Shown: positions 1-8,050 of the stretch, piece after piece | Position numbering within the stretch: position 1 is the first letter of the stretch | Layout: every line of letters begins with the position of its first letter | Source: CAZQIO01 sp964593405 | Lineage (GTDB): Bacteria; Patescibacteriota; Minisyncoccia; Minisyncoccales; GBS-2 | NCBI GenBank assembly: GCA_964593405.1 | Contig: CAZQIO010000001.1 | Location: 1-64,000 of the forward strand | Length of the DNA stretch: 64,000 nucleotides | Reading direction: 5' to 3' | Notes under the pieces: model-generated | Told to the model about the DNA's origin: nothing | Database searches by the model: none | What the model saw: only the letters and a program-made list of their open reading frames with translations | Program-made: the position numbers and the translations under genes

Positions 1-128
1 AATTTGAATACCAGCCAGAAGAATAATATCTTTTGTCGAAAATTTTTGGCATTTTTCTTTTAACAAAATCTTACTTTAATCTTCTTTTCTGTCAAGTTTT
101 TATTTTTTGTGTTAAAATGAGATCAAAA

Positions 129-1280
129 ATGAAAACAGGAATTGCCACAATTCCTTTAGATTATGGAAAATGTCCAAGATGGCTTTTTGAGCGAATGAAA
201 AGGCTTTCTCGAGCCATTGCTTTGGCAATTGTTGAGGAATTTGGGCCGGAAGAATTGTTGAAAAGATTAGCGGATCCAATTTGGTTTCAAAGTTTAGGAT
301 GTGTGATTGGGTTTGATTATAATTCCTCAGGATTGACTACAACAACTTTAGGGGCGTTGAAGGAAGGATTGCGGGGGTTGGAAGATGAATTGGGAATTTT
401 CATTTGTGGTGGAAAAGGAAAAACATCACGGAAAACTCCAGATGAAATTAAAATGATAGGACTAACTCGTGGCCTCGATTTTTTTGAAAAATTAATTTAC
501 GCCTCAAAAATTACGGCAAAAGTTGATTCTTGTTTAATTCAGGATGGCTTTCAAATTTATCATCACAATTTTATTTTCACAAAGGATGGAAAATTTACCG
601 TAGTTCAGCAAGGGATGAATACAAGTTTGCAGAAAGCAAGAAGGTACCATTGGCTTTCTTTGAAAATTAGTGATTTTACTGAAGAACCTCATTTTGGAAT
701 TGTTTCAGATGTTAAATTCAAACCTTTAAATTTAGTTGCCAAAGAAAGTAAAAAAAACAAAGAAATTTCTACTGAATTAGTCAGAGAAGAACCAAAAACT
801 TTTTTAAAAGAAATTAAGTTAATTTCAGAAAAATCAAATGAATTAATTAGACAGAGAAGGTTACCTGGATTTTGCGAAATGGAATTGAAAGATGTTGAAT
901 TTCATTGGCATCCAGTATTAAAAGAAAAATTTGACATTAAAAGATTAAAAAAGATAGTTGAGAGAGCCCACTTTCTCAGACCAAAAAATTTTGAACAACT
1001 TTTAATGGTAGAAGGAGTAGGACCAAAAACGATTAGAGCTTTGAGTTTGGTTTCAGAAATAATCTATGGAGCAAAACCATCTTATGAAGATCCGGCAAGA
1101 TATTCTTTTTCTGTTGGGGGAAAAGATGGAACCCCTTACCCTATTGACAAGAAAACTTATGATAAGTTACTAAAAGTTATTGAAAGGGGAATTGAAATGG
1201 CCAAAATATCTCAAAAAGAGAAAAATTTAGCAAAGCAAAGGTTATGGGGAAAGAATCCCCAAAAAGAAGAAAATTTTTGA
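129..1280 (+). CDS. DUF763 family protein
   Basis: The N-terminus MKTGIATIPLDYGKCPRWLF is the characteristic opening of DUF763, a family seen mainly in archaea and thermophilic bacteria. At 383 residues the length is normal for the family. A helix-hairpin-helix-like stretch (LMVEGVGPKTIRALSLVSEI) sits around residues 300-320 and suggests DNA binding, and the protein ends in a lysine-rich tail. The family has no firmly established biochemical role; a link to DNA repair is inferred from the HhH-like segment only. An upstream in-frame ATG at 117 and a longer open frame exist, but the family start fits the one chosen. The 3' end overlaps the next small gene. Confidence 0.85.
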   Translation: MKTGIATIPLDYGKCPRWLFERMKRLSRAIALAIVEEFGPEELLKRLADPIWFQSLGCVIGFDYNSSGLTTTTLGALKEGLRGLEDELGIFICGGKGKTSRKTPDEIKMIGLTRGLDFFEKLIYASKITAKVDSCLIQDGFQIYHHNFIFTKDGKFTVVQQGMNTSLQKARRYHWLSLKISDFTEEPHFGIVSDVKFKPLNLVAKESKKNKEISTELVREEPKTFLKEIKLISEKSNELIRQRRLPGFCEMELKDVEFHWHPVLKEKFDIKRLKKIVERAHFLRPKNFEQLLMVEGVGPKTIRALSLVSEIIYGAKPSYEDPARYSFSVGGKDGTPYPIDKKTYDKLLKVIERGIEMAKISQKEKNLAKQRLWGKNPQKEENF

Positions 1281-1453
1281 TCAGAAAAAAACAAAAGAGG
1301 AGAAAAAAGATAAAAAAGTTAAAAGAAAAGTATTTGAAGGCAAAGACAAAGGAGGAAAAGGAAAAAATTATTGAGAAAATTTTAAAAATTGCGCCTCACT
1401 ATCCGATTGAGAATATTTTAAAATTGGATGAACAACAAAAAACAACTTTTTAA
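1244..1453 (+). CDS. small basic protein of unknown function
   Basis: A 69-residue protein, very rich in Lys and Arg in its first half (RKKQKRRKKIKKLKEKY), followed by a helical KAKTKEEKEKIIEKILKIAPHYPIE segment. It overlaps the end of the DUF763 gene and the start of the following membrane-protease gene, so it probably belongs to one transcript with both. The composition suggests nucleic-acid or ribosome binding, but I recognise no assigned family. The overlaps on both sides and the sensible amphipathic composition favour a real gene over a chance frame. Confidence 0.6.
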   Translation: MGKESPKRRKFLIRKKQKRRKKIKKLKEKYLKAKTKEEKEKIIEKILKIAPHYPIENILKLDEQQKTTF

Positions 1454-2270
1454 ATTCTTTCTTTCAGAGAGCATTTTGTTTTCTCTAACTTTCTTTTTGG
1501 GAATTTTGGGAGCTACAAAATCAAAAAAAATTTTTTCTCTTGAAAAAATCGAAATTCCTCAAATTTCTCTTTTTAATTTCCTTTTGAGTTTTGCCATTGC
1601 AACTCTTTTTGTTTTCTTTTTAACAAAATTTTTAAAATCAAGTTTAATCAAAGGGAAAATTTACAAAACCCTCTTTGTGTTGACTTCTCTTTTTTCAGGA
1701 ACAATCTTTTTTGAAATTTTCTTTGGCGAACCAATAGCTTTGATTTTAATGCTCTTTTTTGTTTTTTGGTGGCTAAAAAAGCCAAACGTTTTAAATCAAA
1801 ATCTTTTAATGATTTTTGGCATTTCTGGAATTTGCTCTATTTTAGGGCTTTCCTTCAAACCAGAAAATTTAATTTTAATTTTGATTTTGCTTTCAATTTA
1901 CGATTTTTTGGCAGTTTATAAAACAAGACACATGGTAGAAATTGCAAAAGGAATGATAGAGCAAAAAATAATTTTTGGTTTTGTCATTCCACCAGATTTT
2001 TTATCTTTTGGAGAAAGTGTTGAAAAAATAGAACCTGGAGGGAAATTTTTAATTTTGGGAGGGGGAGACGTTGCTTTTCCTCTTTTGCTTTCCGTTTCTT
2101 TGATCCCCTTTGGAATTTTGAAAGCAACAATAGTTTCCATTTTCTCTTTAATAGGTTTATTTTTTAGTTTTTTAATTTTCTTTTTTCAAAAAGAGAGAAA
2201 ACCAATTCCAGCCTTACCCCCAATCGCTTTCTTTTCCATAATTGGCTTTTTAATTACCTCGTTTATTTGA
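1428..2270 (+). CDS. presenilin/signal-peptide-peptidase-like aspartyl protease
   Basis: A 280-residue polytopic membrane protein with about eight or nine hydrophobic segments. It carries the three hallmarks of intramembrane aspartyl proteases of the presenilin/SPP fold (family A22/A24-like): YD in IYDFLAVYKTRHM near residue 160, the GxGD-type motif GGGDVAFPLL near residue 205, and a PALP motif near residue 265. The two Asp residues would form the catalytic pair within the membrane. Archaea have well-described homologues; bacterial ones are uncommon. Substrates are unknown. The start overlaps the preceding small gene, and the next gene follows after 12 bases. Confidence 0.8.
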   Translation: MNNKKQLFKFFLSESILFSLTFFLGILGATKSKKIFSLEKIEIPQISLFNFLLSFAIATLFVFFLTKFLKSSLIKGKIYKTLFVLTSLFSGTIFFEIFFGEPIALILMLFFVFWWLKKPNVLNQNLLMIFGISGICSILGLSFKPENLILILILLSIYDFLAVYKTRHMVEIAKGMIEQKIIFGFVIPPDFLSFGESVEKIEPGGKFLILGGGDVAFPLLLSVSLIPFGILKATIVSIFSLIGLFFSFLIFFFQKERKPIPALPPIAFFSIIGFLITSFI

Positions 2271-2282
2271 TAGACTAAAAAT

Positions 2283-3074
2283 ATGCTAGATAGAAAAAGG
2301 AAATATTTGCAGATTGCTTTTAATCGCAATTTAGAGGAAATAAAATCAATGATTTATTCTTTGCCTTTGTCAGACCAAATCTTAATTGAGGTTGGATATC
2401 CTTTAATTAAAAGATACGGCGTTGAAGCAATCAGGAAAATAAGGCAATGGTGGACAGAGAAAATCTTCACTCATTTAATTGAGATTCCTTCAACTAAATC
2501 AAAATTGCTTACTCATTTTCTTATCAAATCACTTTCTAAAACATTGACGGAAGACCAAAGAGAGCTAGCACAAAAAGAAACAGAAACTACCTTTGCCCCC
2601 TACATCGTTGCAGATTTAAAATGCATGGATAGAGCCTTTGCTGAAGTTGAAACTGCAAAATTAGCTGGGGCTTCCGCAGTTACTTGTTTGGGGCTCGCTC
2701 CAACAGAGACAATCAATTTGTTTGTTGAAAAATGCGAAGAATTCGGGCTTGATTCAATTCTTGATATGTTAAACGTTGATTATCCTTTTGAGGTTTTGCA
2801 AAAACTAAAAAGGCCACCAAAAATCATTATGCTTCATCGTGGAGTTGACGAAGGAGAAGAAAACAAAGAGAGAGAAATTCCTTATCATGAAATAGAGAGG
2901 ATAAAAAGCGTTTACGATGACGTTTTAATTGCAGTTGCCGGAGGAGAAACGATTGAAGAAGTTGTTCACGGAACTTTCAACGGTGCTGACATTGTGGTAG
3001 TTTGGCGACTGTTTAACGAGAATCAAGAAAACATTACAAAATTGGCCAACGAATTTCTAAAAGAAATAAAATGA
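2283..3074 (+). CDS. HUMPS-family (hexulose-6-phosphate synthase/OMP decarboxylase-like) protein, copy 1
   Basis: A TIM-barrel protein of the orotidine-5'-phosphate decarboxylase / 3-hexulose-6-phosphate synthase superfamily. The signature D-x-K-x-x-D appears as VADLKCMD near residue 115, followed by AGASAVTCLG, and the late phosphate-binding strand reads IAVAGGETIEE. Compared with its downstream paralogue it has about 45 extra residues (roughly 55-100) between the first helix region and the DxKxxD strand. HPS condenses formaldehyde with ribulose 5-phosphate or runs in reverse to make pentose phosphate; which reaction holds here cannot be read from the sequence. The stop overlaps the start of copy 2 by 4 bases, so the two are co-translated. 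A TAGACT -10-like box lies 6 bases before the ATG. Confidence 0.8.
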   Translation: MLDRKRKYLQIAFNRNLEEIKSMIYSLPLSDQILIEVGYPLIKRYGVEAIRKIRQWWTEKIFTHLIEIPSTKSKLLTHFLIKSLSKTLTEDQRELAQKETETTFAPYIVADLKCMDRAFAEVETAKLAGASAVTCLGLAPTETINLFVEKCEEFGLDSILDMLNVDYPFEVLQKLKRPPKIIMLHRGVDEGEENKEREIPYHEIERIKSVYDDVLIAVAGGETIEEVVHGTFNGADIVVVWRLFNENQENITKLANEFLKEIK

Positions 3075-3727
3075 TTCTAACCAAAAAACAAAGATATCTT
3101 CAGATTGCTTTAAACAGCACCATTGAAGAGGCAAAGAAAATTATTGCCCAAATTCCTTTTTCTGAAAGAATTTTGATTGAGGTTGGAACTCCAATGATAA
3201 AAATTTATGGCCAGAAGGCAATTTTAGAGATAAAAAACAACCTGCCCAACGGAACCTACATTGTTGCCGACACAAAATGTTCTGATTTAGCCTCAAGGGA
3301 CGTAAAGATGGTGGCTGAGGCTGGGGCTCGAGCTTTAACCTGTCTTGGAGTAGCTCCAATAGAGACGATCGATAGATTTATCAGAGATTGTGAAGATTTT
3401 GGTTTAGATTCAATGATTGATATGATGAACGTAAAAGATCCGGTAAATGTTTTAAAAAAGCTAAAAAAACTTCCAAAGGTAGTGATAATTCATCGAGGAG
3501 TGGATGAAACTGAATTTTCAAAAGAAAAGCAAATTCCTTTTTATCAAATAAATCAGATCAAAAACAATTTTGATGTTTTGGTTTCAGTAGCAGGAGGGGA
3601 CACTATTGAAGAAGTTCAAAGAGCAATACTTAACGGGGCCGATATCGTCGTAGTTTGGAAAGCTTTTTATCAAAGCACAAAAGAGACGGCAAAATTGGTC
3701 AATGAATTTTTAAAAGAAATCAAATAA
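3071..3727 (+). CDS. HUMPS-family (hexulose-6-phosphate synthase/OMP decarboxylase-like) protein, copy 2
   Basis: A 218-residue paralogue of the preceding gene, with the normal family length. VADTKCSDLA gives the D-x-K-x-x-D catalytic signature, and SVAGGDTIEEV the phosphate-binding end. Outside the 45-residue insertion of copy 1 the two proteins align throughout (for example CLGxAPxETI, GLDSMIDMMNV, HRGVDE). This is a tandem duplication in which the longer copy may have taken another substrate or the two may pair as subunits. Without a 6-phospho-3-hexuloisomerase gene nearby, a full ribulose-monophosphate route is not shown in this window. Confidence 0.8.
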   Translation: MILTKKQRYLQIALNSTIEEAKKIIAQIPFSERILIEVGTPMIKIYGQKAILEIKNNLPNGTYIVADTKCSDLASRDVKMVAEAGARALTCLGVAPIETIDRFIRDCEDFGLDSMIDMMNVKDPVNVLKKLKKLPKVVIIHRGVDETEFSKEKQIPFYQINQIKNNFDVLVSVAGGDTIEEVQRAILNGADIVVVWKAFYQSTKETAKLVNEFLKEIK

Positions 3728-3738
3728 AAGCTTTTATT

Positions 3739-4057
3739 ATGGAAACTCTCAATACAAATTTTTATTCTCCTATAAATCTTTATTTTCCTTTAGTTTCTGT
3801 AGTTTTTTTGTTTTTGCTGGCTGTGTTTTTTTTGGCAACAACGAAAGGAGTTAGATAGTAAAGAAAAGGAAATTCAAAAAATTTTAGCAATAGACCCCAA
3901 CAACAAAACAGCAACGGAAAAATTAGAAAAGATAAAAAGAAAAAGAAAACTTTACGCTCTTTTAGAACCTATTTTGATGATTTTTTTTGCAACAGCAATG
4001 AGCCTCTACTTTATTTTAAAAATCCTTCCTCCTATTTACCGATTACTCGGTTTTTAA
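3739..4057 (+). pseudogene. small two-TM protein interrupted at an 8-T run
   Basis: The ATG opens a 39-codon frame ending in a hydrophobic segment. At a run of eight T residues near position 3825 the sensible reading moves to another frame: removing one T gives LAVFFWQQRKELDSKEKE, then a charged linker, then a second hydrophobic segment (LEPILMIFFATAMSLYFILK) and a stop. The joined product would be about 105 residues with two membrane helices flanking a basic coiled linker. The homopolymer makes a sequencing error, phase variation or programmed slippage all possible. No family recognised. Confidence 0.5.
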
Positions 4058-4062
4058 CTTTT

Positions 4063-4339
4063 CTACTTACCAAAAATAATTTTTTGCCCTCTTTTAAGCA
4101 AATCTTTTTTAATTCCTTCCAACGACAAACCTAACAACTTGTCCAGTTCTTGCAACATCTAATGTCTTTCTAAAACTCTCAATGTTCAAAACTCTAAACC
4201 CTCACTCCACCTACTTGTCCCCACATTCCTGTTGAAATTTCTCCACTTTCCACAATACCTGCCACAACCACTCTCTTTCCCCGCATTTCGAACACATTTT
4301 CAACTAAAAAATAGCTGACTCTGCCATATTCAAAATTCT
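4063..4339 (-). pseudogene. degenerate EF-Tu domain 2-like protein
   Basis: Reading leftward directly after the slipin gene, the frame gives YFLVENVFEMRGKRVVVAGI and VESGEISTGMWGQVGGVRV before a stop. A shifted frame then gives SFRKTLDVARTGQVV, and another gives GLSLEGIKKDLLKRGQKII. Together these match the beta-barrel pattern of EF-Tu domain 2-like small proteins (V-E-S-G-x-I, A-x-x-G-x-x-V-G-L-x-L-x-G-I). At least two frame changes make it non-functional as read. It resembles in type, but is not a copy of, the intact domain-2 protein near 8.9 kb. Confidence 0.6.
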
Positions 4340-5122
4340 CTATTCTCTCTTTTTTCTCTCTTCTATTAAGGATTTTAGGCCCTCCAAAATTTCTACTGGT
4401 AAAGCAAAGATTACAGTTTTTGATGGATCGGGCTGAATTTTTTCTATCGTTTCTAAAGTCCTCAAAGACAAGCCACCAGAAACAGAACTCAAAATTTCAG
4501 CTGCCTTTTTCAGGTTTTCAGCTGCTTTTACTTCTCCCTCTGATTTAATAATTATTGCTCTTTTTTCCCTCTCTGATTCTGCCTGAGCAGCCATTGCCCT
4601 CTTCATTGCCGCTGGCAATTCAATATCTTGGATTTTAATTGCCGTAATATCAATTCCCCAGGCTGCAGTTTCAGTATCGACAATTTTCTTTATTTCCGAA
4701 GCTATCTTTTCCCTTTCTGCCAGCAGGGTATCTAGTTCTACCCCACCAATGACGTCTCTTAAGGTGGCTAAGGCATATTGAGAAATGGCATAAGAATAAT
4801 TTTCAACCTCCAAGACAGCATTTTCTGCTTTTTCAACCTTAAAAAAGACAACCGCATTTACTCCCACAGGAACGTTATCTTTTGTTATTGCCTCTTGCCT
4901 TGGAACATCGATCGTTGTCACTCGCATGTCAACTTTTATCATTTGTTGGATTCCAGGAAAAATCCAGCGAAGACCGGGATTGTAGGTTCCAGTATACTTT
5001 CCCAATGTCAAAACTACTCCTCTCTCATATTGGTTGATTATTTTAAAACCCGAAGCCAAGAAAAAAATTATCAAGATTATTGACCAGAAAAGTACCGAAA
5101 AAAATACCGATTCCAGCAACAT
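4340..5122 (-). CDS. slipin/stomatin-like SPFH domain membrane protein
   Basis: 260 residues: one N-terminal membrane helix (about residues 5-25), then the SPFH/band-7 domain beginning FKIINQYERGVVLTLGKYTG, with conserved VDVR-type strand KVDMRVTTIDVPRQEAITKD and the oligomerising helix AMAAQAESEREKRAIIIKSEGE near residues 180-200. Length and motifs match prokaryotic slipins, which form oligomeric membrane microdomain scaffolds. The usual NfeD partner protease is not seen beside it. Reads opposite to both neighbouring gene groups. Confidence 0.9.
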   Translation of the reverse strand: MLLESVFFSVLFWSIILIIFFLASGFKIINQYERGVVLTLGKYTGTYNPGLRWIFPGIQQMIKVDMRVTTIDVPRQEAITKDNVPVGVNAVVFFKVEKAENAVLEVENYSYAISQYALATLRDVIGGVELDTLLAEREKIASEIKKIVDTETAAWGIDITAIKIQDIELPAAMKRAMAAQAESEREKRAIIIKSEGEVKAAENLKKAAEILSSVSGGLSLRTLETIEKIQPDPSKTVIFALPVEILEGLKSLIEERKKRE

Positions 5123-5221
5123 AATTTCAAATTAATTATAAAAACATTTTTGTTATCGACCTTTTTACCGTTTATTTTTATAATAAAACAAAACAAAAAG
5201 AAAAGGAAGAAAAAAATCGAG

Positions 5222-5773
5222 ATGGAAAAATTAAATCAAGAAATTAGAAATTGCAAAAAATGTCCTTTGTGGAGATTGAGGAAAACTGCTGTTCCTGGAG
5301 AGGGGCCAATTGATGCAAAAATTTTTATTTGTGGTCAAGCTCCCGGGATTGAAGAAGACAAAACAGGGAGGCCTTTTTGCGGAAGGGCAGGGAAATTTTT
5401 GGACCATTTGTTGAATTTGGCAAAAATAGAAAGGGAAAAAGTTTTTATAACTTCTCCTTTGAAATGCCTTCCCCAACCTCCCCCAAACAGAAAACCTAAA
5501 AAAGAAGAAATCGAAGCTTGCTTACCTTATTTGAAAAGACAAATTGAAATTGTGAATCCAAAATGTTTTATTTTGCTTGGCGAAGTTGCTTTCTCAGTGT
5601 TTTTTCCGGATAAGAAATTGAAAGATTTTAGAGGAAAATTGATTGAAAAAGATGGAAAATTTTATTTTCCGACTTATCATCCTGCTGCTGGCCTGAGGTT
5701 TCCAATTTTCAAAAAGATTTTAGAGAAAGATTTCAAAAGATTAAAAAATCATCTCAAAGTTTTTACCATGTAG
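5222..5773 (+). CDS. uracil-DNA glycosylase, family 4 (Fe-S type)
   Basis: 183 residues. The start was placed at MEKLNQEIRNCKKCPLW because family 4 enzymes begin just before the first Cys pair (C11, C14). Motif A appears as GEGPIDAKIFICGQAPG, and further Fe-S cysteines lie in SPLKCLPQPPPNR and EEIEACLPYL. The C-terminal motif is PTYHPAAGLR. Family 4 UDGs excise uracil produced by cytosine deamination and are prominent in thermophiles. The 3' end overlaps the convergent elp3 gene by 25 bases. An endonuclease Q gene 4 kb away provides a second deamination-repair route. Confidence 0.9.
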   Translation: MEKLNQEIRNCKKCPLWRLRKTAVPGEGPIDAKIFICGQAPGIEEDKTGRPFCGRAGKFLDHLLNLAKIEREKVFITSPLKCLPQPPPNRKPKKEEIEACLPYLKRQIEIVNPKCFILLGEVAFSVFFPDKKLKDFRGKLIEKDGKFYFPTYHPAAGLRFPIFKKILEKDFKRLKNHLKVFTM

Positions 5774-7356
5774 GTTTCTTTTAATTTGTAGCCAATTTTT
5801 CTCCAATAATCCCTTACTCCCACTCCAGAAATTGAACAAATTTTTTCCACACCAAATTCTTTTTTTGCAATTTTTTCAGCTTTTTTAATTAATTTCTTTC
5901 CTAACCCTCTGTGCTGAGGAGCTAAAATTTTTTCTCCCAAAGGGACCATTTGGCCAAAAGTTTGAATTTCCCTAATAATTGCCGCATCTTTTAAAACCTT
6001 AAAAACTGGTAAAAATTCACTATTTGGAATTCTCAATCTCAGAAAACTAAAAAGTTTTGTTCTATTTTTGTTTTCAAAACTCAAAAATATTTCTTTTCCA
6101 CCAGAGGCTTCGTAATCTTCTCTGAACAAATAAATTTTCTCTTTTGGGTTGTAATTCTCTCTCACTTCTCTGCATCGAATGCATTTACACTTTAGTTTTT
6201 TATTTTTTAATTCTCTTTGGACTATTTCTCTCAAATTTGAAATTTTGCAACCTGCCACGATTTTTGTTGCCGGAATGTCCCTTTGAATTCTGGCTACTCT
6301 GACCCAGTATGGAAGAATAGATTTGATTTGGACCAAAAGCTCAATTAATTCTTTATCTGAGTAAGGTTTGTATTTTTTCTTTTTCCAAAGTTCATAAATT
6401 AAGCCTCCTTTTGTTACAACTGTTGGGTAAATTTTTATCCAATCTGGTTTGAAATTTTCATCCGAAAACAAGATTTTAAAACAATCAAAATCTTTTTTTA
6501 GATCGGAACCTAACAAATTTGGCATTAAATGGTACAAAACTTTAAATCCATAGTCTTTTAAAAGTTTTGTCGCTTTTGCAATCGTATTTTGGTTCAAACC
6601 AGTTTTGTTTTTTTCTAAAACATCATCAAAAATTGTTTGAACCCCCAACTCAACCATCGTCACTCCAAGTTCTCTCAAAAATTTGATTTCTTTTTCGTTT
6701 ATAAAGTCTGGCCTTGTTTCAATCGAAATTCCGACAATTCTGTTTTTTGCTTTCTCATTTTTCCTTTGTTCTTTTTTTAACTCCTCGAACAAATGTACCA
6801 CATTATTTTGCCATGGCAATATTTTGTGGTAGAATTTATTTTCGTTTGCTGCTCTGAAACATTCTTTGACAAACCAAATTCTGTAATTTTTTGGGTAAGC
6901 ACTAAAAGTTCCTCCAACAATTCTCAATTCAATTTTGTCAGTTGGGTGCCCTTCGATCTTTAGCATTTCGATTCTTTTTTTCATTTGAAAATAAGGGTCA
7001 AAATTCAATCTCTTTGCCCTTTCTACGGCAGGTTCCCCCGACAAATAACTTTTTGGCAATCCCTTCTCTGTCGGGCAAAAAATACATTTTCCAGGGCAAA
7101 AATAAGGTTTTGTCAAAACAGAGACGTTAACAATTCCAGAGAGAGATCTTACTTTTCTCGTTTTCAAAATTTTCTCTAAGATTTTCGATCTTTTTATCCT
7201 TTTTTCGCGAAGTAATATTTGGTAAGCTTTAAATAGTTCAAAATTGCTTGGCAAAGGAATTTTAAATTCTTTGGCTATTTTCCTCTTAAAATTTGCCAAA
7301 TCCCTTTCATTTTTAATTTTCTCTTTGATCAATTTTTGAACTACTTTCTCTAACAT
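5749..7356 (-). CDS. elp3: Elp3-like tRNA uridine(34) acetyltransferase / radical SAM enzyme
   Basis: 535 residues with an N-terminal basic region, a radical SAM core (C87, C91, C94 in CPGKCIFCPT), the Elp3 signatures LRIVGGTFSAYP and GISIETRPDF, and a C-terminal GNAT acetyltransferase domain (about residues 430-535; QMVPLGEKILAPQHRGLGKKL is the acetyl-CoA region). Elp3 forms cm5U at tRNA wobble uridine using acetyl-CoA and SAM, and single-subunit versions occur in archaea and a few bacteria. Its start codon overlaps the ATG of the divergent trm9-like gene by two bases (the shared CATG), leaving no intergenic space. A 32-base palindromic repeat lies inside the coding region. Confidence 0.92.
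   Translation of the reverse strand: MLEKVVQKLIKEKIKNERDLANFKRKIAKEFKIPLPSNFELFKAYQILLREKRIKRSKILEKILKTRKVRSLSGIVNVSVLTKPYFCPGKCIFCPTEKGLPKSYLSGEPAVERAKRLNFDPYFQMKKRIEMLKIEGHPTDKIELRIVGGTFSAYPKNYRIWFVKECFRAANENKFYHKILPWQNNVVHLFEELKKEQRKNEKAKNRIVGISIETRPDFINEKEIKFLRELGVTMVELGVQTIFDDVLEKNKTGLNQNTIAKATKLLKDYGFKVLYHLMPNLLGSDLKKDFDCFKILFSDENFKPDWIKIYPTVVTKGGLIYELWKKKKYKPYSDKELIELLVQIKSILPYWVRVARIQRDIPATKIVAGCKISNLREIVQRELKNKKLKCKCIRCREVRENYNPKEKIYLFREDYEASGGKEIFLSFENKNRTKLFSFLRLRIPNSEFLPVFKVLKDAAIIREIQTFGQMVPLGEKILAPQHRGLGKKLIKKAEKIAKKEFGVEKICSISGVGVRDYWRKIGYKLKETYMVKTLR
6798..6829. repeat. palindromic repeat, copy 1 (inside elp3)
   Basis: A 32-base near-palindrome centred on TTGCCATGGCAA. It matches the reverse complement of a second copy at 27139-27170 at 30 of 32 positions. 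Here it lies within the elp3 reading frame (encoding part of LPWQNNVVHLF) without breaking it. Confidence 0.7.
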
Positions 7357-8050
7357 GGAAAAAAGTTTTGCTGAATATTTATTGCGAAAGACTCAATTAG
7401 ATTATGACACAATTTCTGAAGAATTTTCAGCTACCAGAAGAGAAATTTGGGAGGAAATGAAATTTTTGTTTGATTTTTTAAAAAAAGGAGATAGGGTTTT
7501 GGATTTGGGTTGCGGAAACGGAAGATGGTACCCCCTTTTTAAAGAAAAAGAAGTTGATTATTTTGGGGTTGATTTTTCTGAAAAGTTAGTGGCAATTGCC
7601 AAAAAAACTTTTCCCGAAGCCAAATTTTTAGTTGCCAACGCCCTTTCTCTGCCTTTTGAAAACCATTTTTTTGATAAAATATATTCAATTGCGGTATTGC
7701 ATCAAATTCCCTCTTTTGATTTTAGAATTCAGTTTTTAAAAGAGTGCAAAAGAGTTTTAAAACCTGAAGGAATTTTAATTTTGACAGTTTGGAAAATTTA
7801 TCGACCAAAAGAGATGCTGCTTTTGTTAAAGTATACAATTTTGAAGATTTTGGGAAAGTCAAAATTGGATTTCAAAGATATTTTTGAACCCTGGGGCAAA
7901 AAAATTCAAAGGTACTATCATTGCTTTTCAAAAAGGGAGTTGGAAAATTTAGTAAAAAAAGCTGGCTTTGAAATTTTAAAATCTGGTTTGGTAAAAAACA
8001 AAAAGGGAAACAGAAAAAATTTTTTTGTTGTTTGCAAAAAGCCCTCGTAG
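7355..8050 (+). CDS. Trm9/ABH8-type tRNA wobble-uridine methyltransferase
   Basis: 231 residues, a class I SAM methyltransferase with the features that set Trm9 apart from generic methyltransferases: YDTISEEFSATR at residues 17-28, motif I VLDLGCGNGR at 48-57, a VLHQIPS motif IV region, RYYHCFSKREL at 186-196, and a closing VVCKKP. In eukaryotes Trm9 methylates the cm5U made by the Elp3 complex to mcm5U. Here the gene is divergent from, and start-to-start overlapping with, elp3, so the two steps are neighbours. The stop codon lies inside the following tRNA-Arg gene. Family assignment rests on motifs; the eukaryotic partner Trm112 is not seen nearby. Confidence 0.8.
   Translation: MEKSFAEYLLRKTQLDYDTISEEFSATRREIWEEMKFLFDFLKKGDRVLDLGCGNGRWYPLFKEKEVDYFGVDFSEKLVAIAKKTFPEAKFLVANALSLPFENHFFDKIYSIAVLHQIPSFDFRIQFLKECKRVLKPEGILILTVWKIYRPKEMLLLLKYTILKILGKSKLDFKDIFEPWGKKIQRYYHCFSKRELENLVKKAGFEILKSGLVKNKKGNRKNFFVVCKKPS

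Noticed and set aside
33..128. Longer N-terminus for the DUF763 protein
   Set aside because: The extra residues are hydrophobic and unlike the family, whose usual start is MKTGxA.
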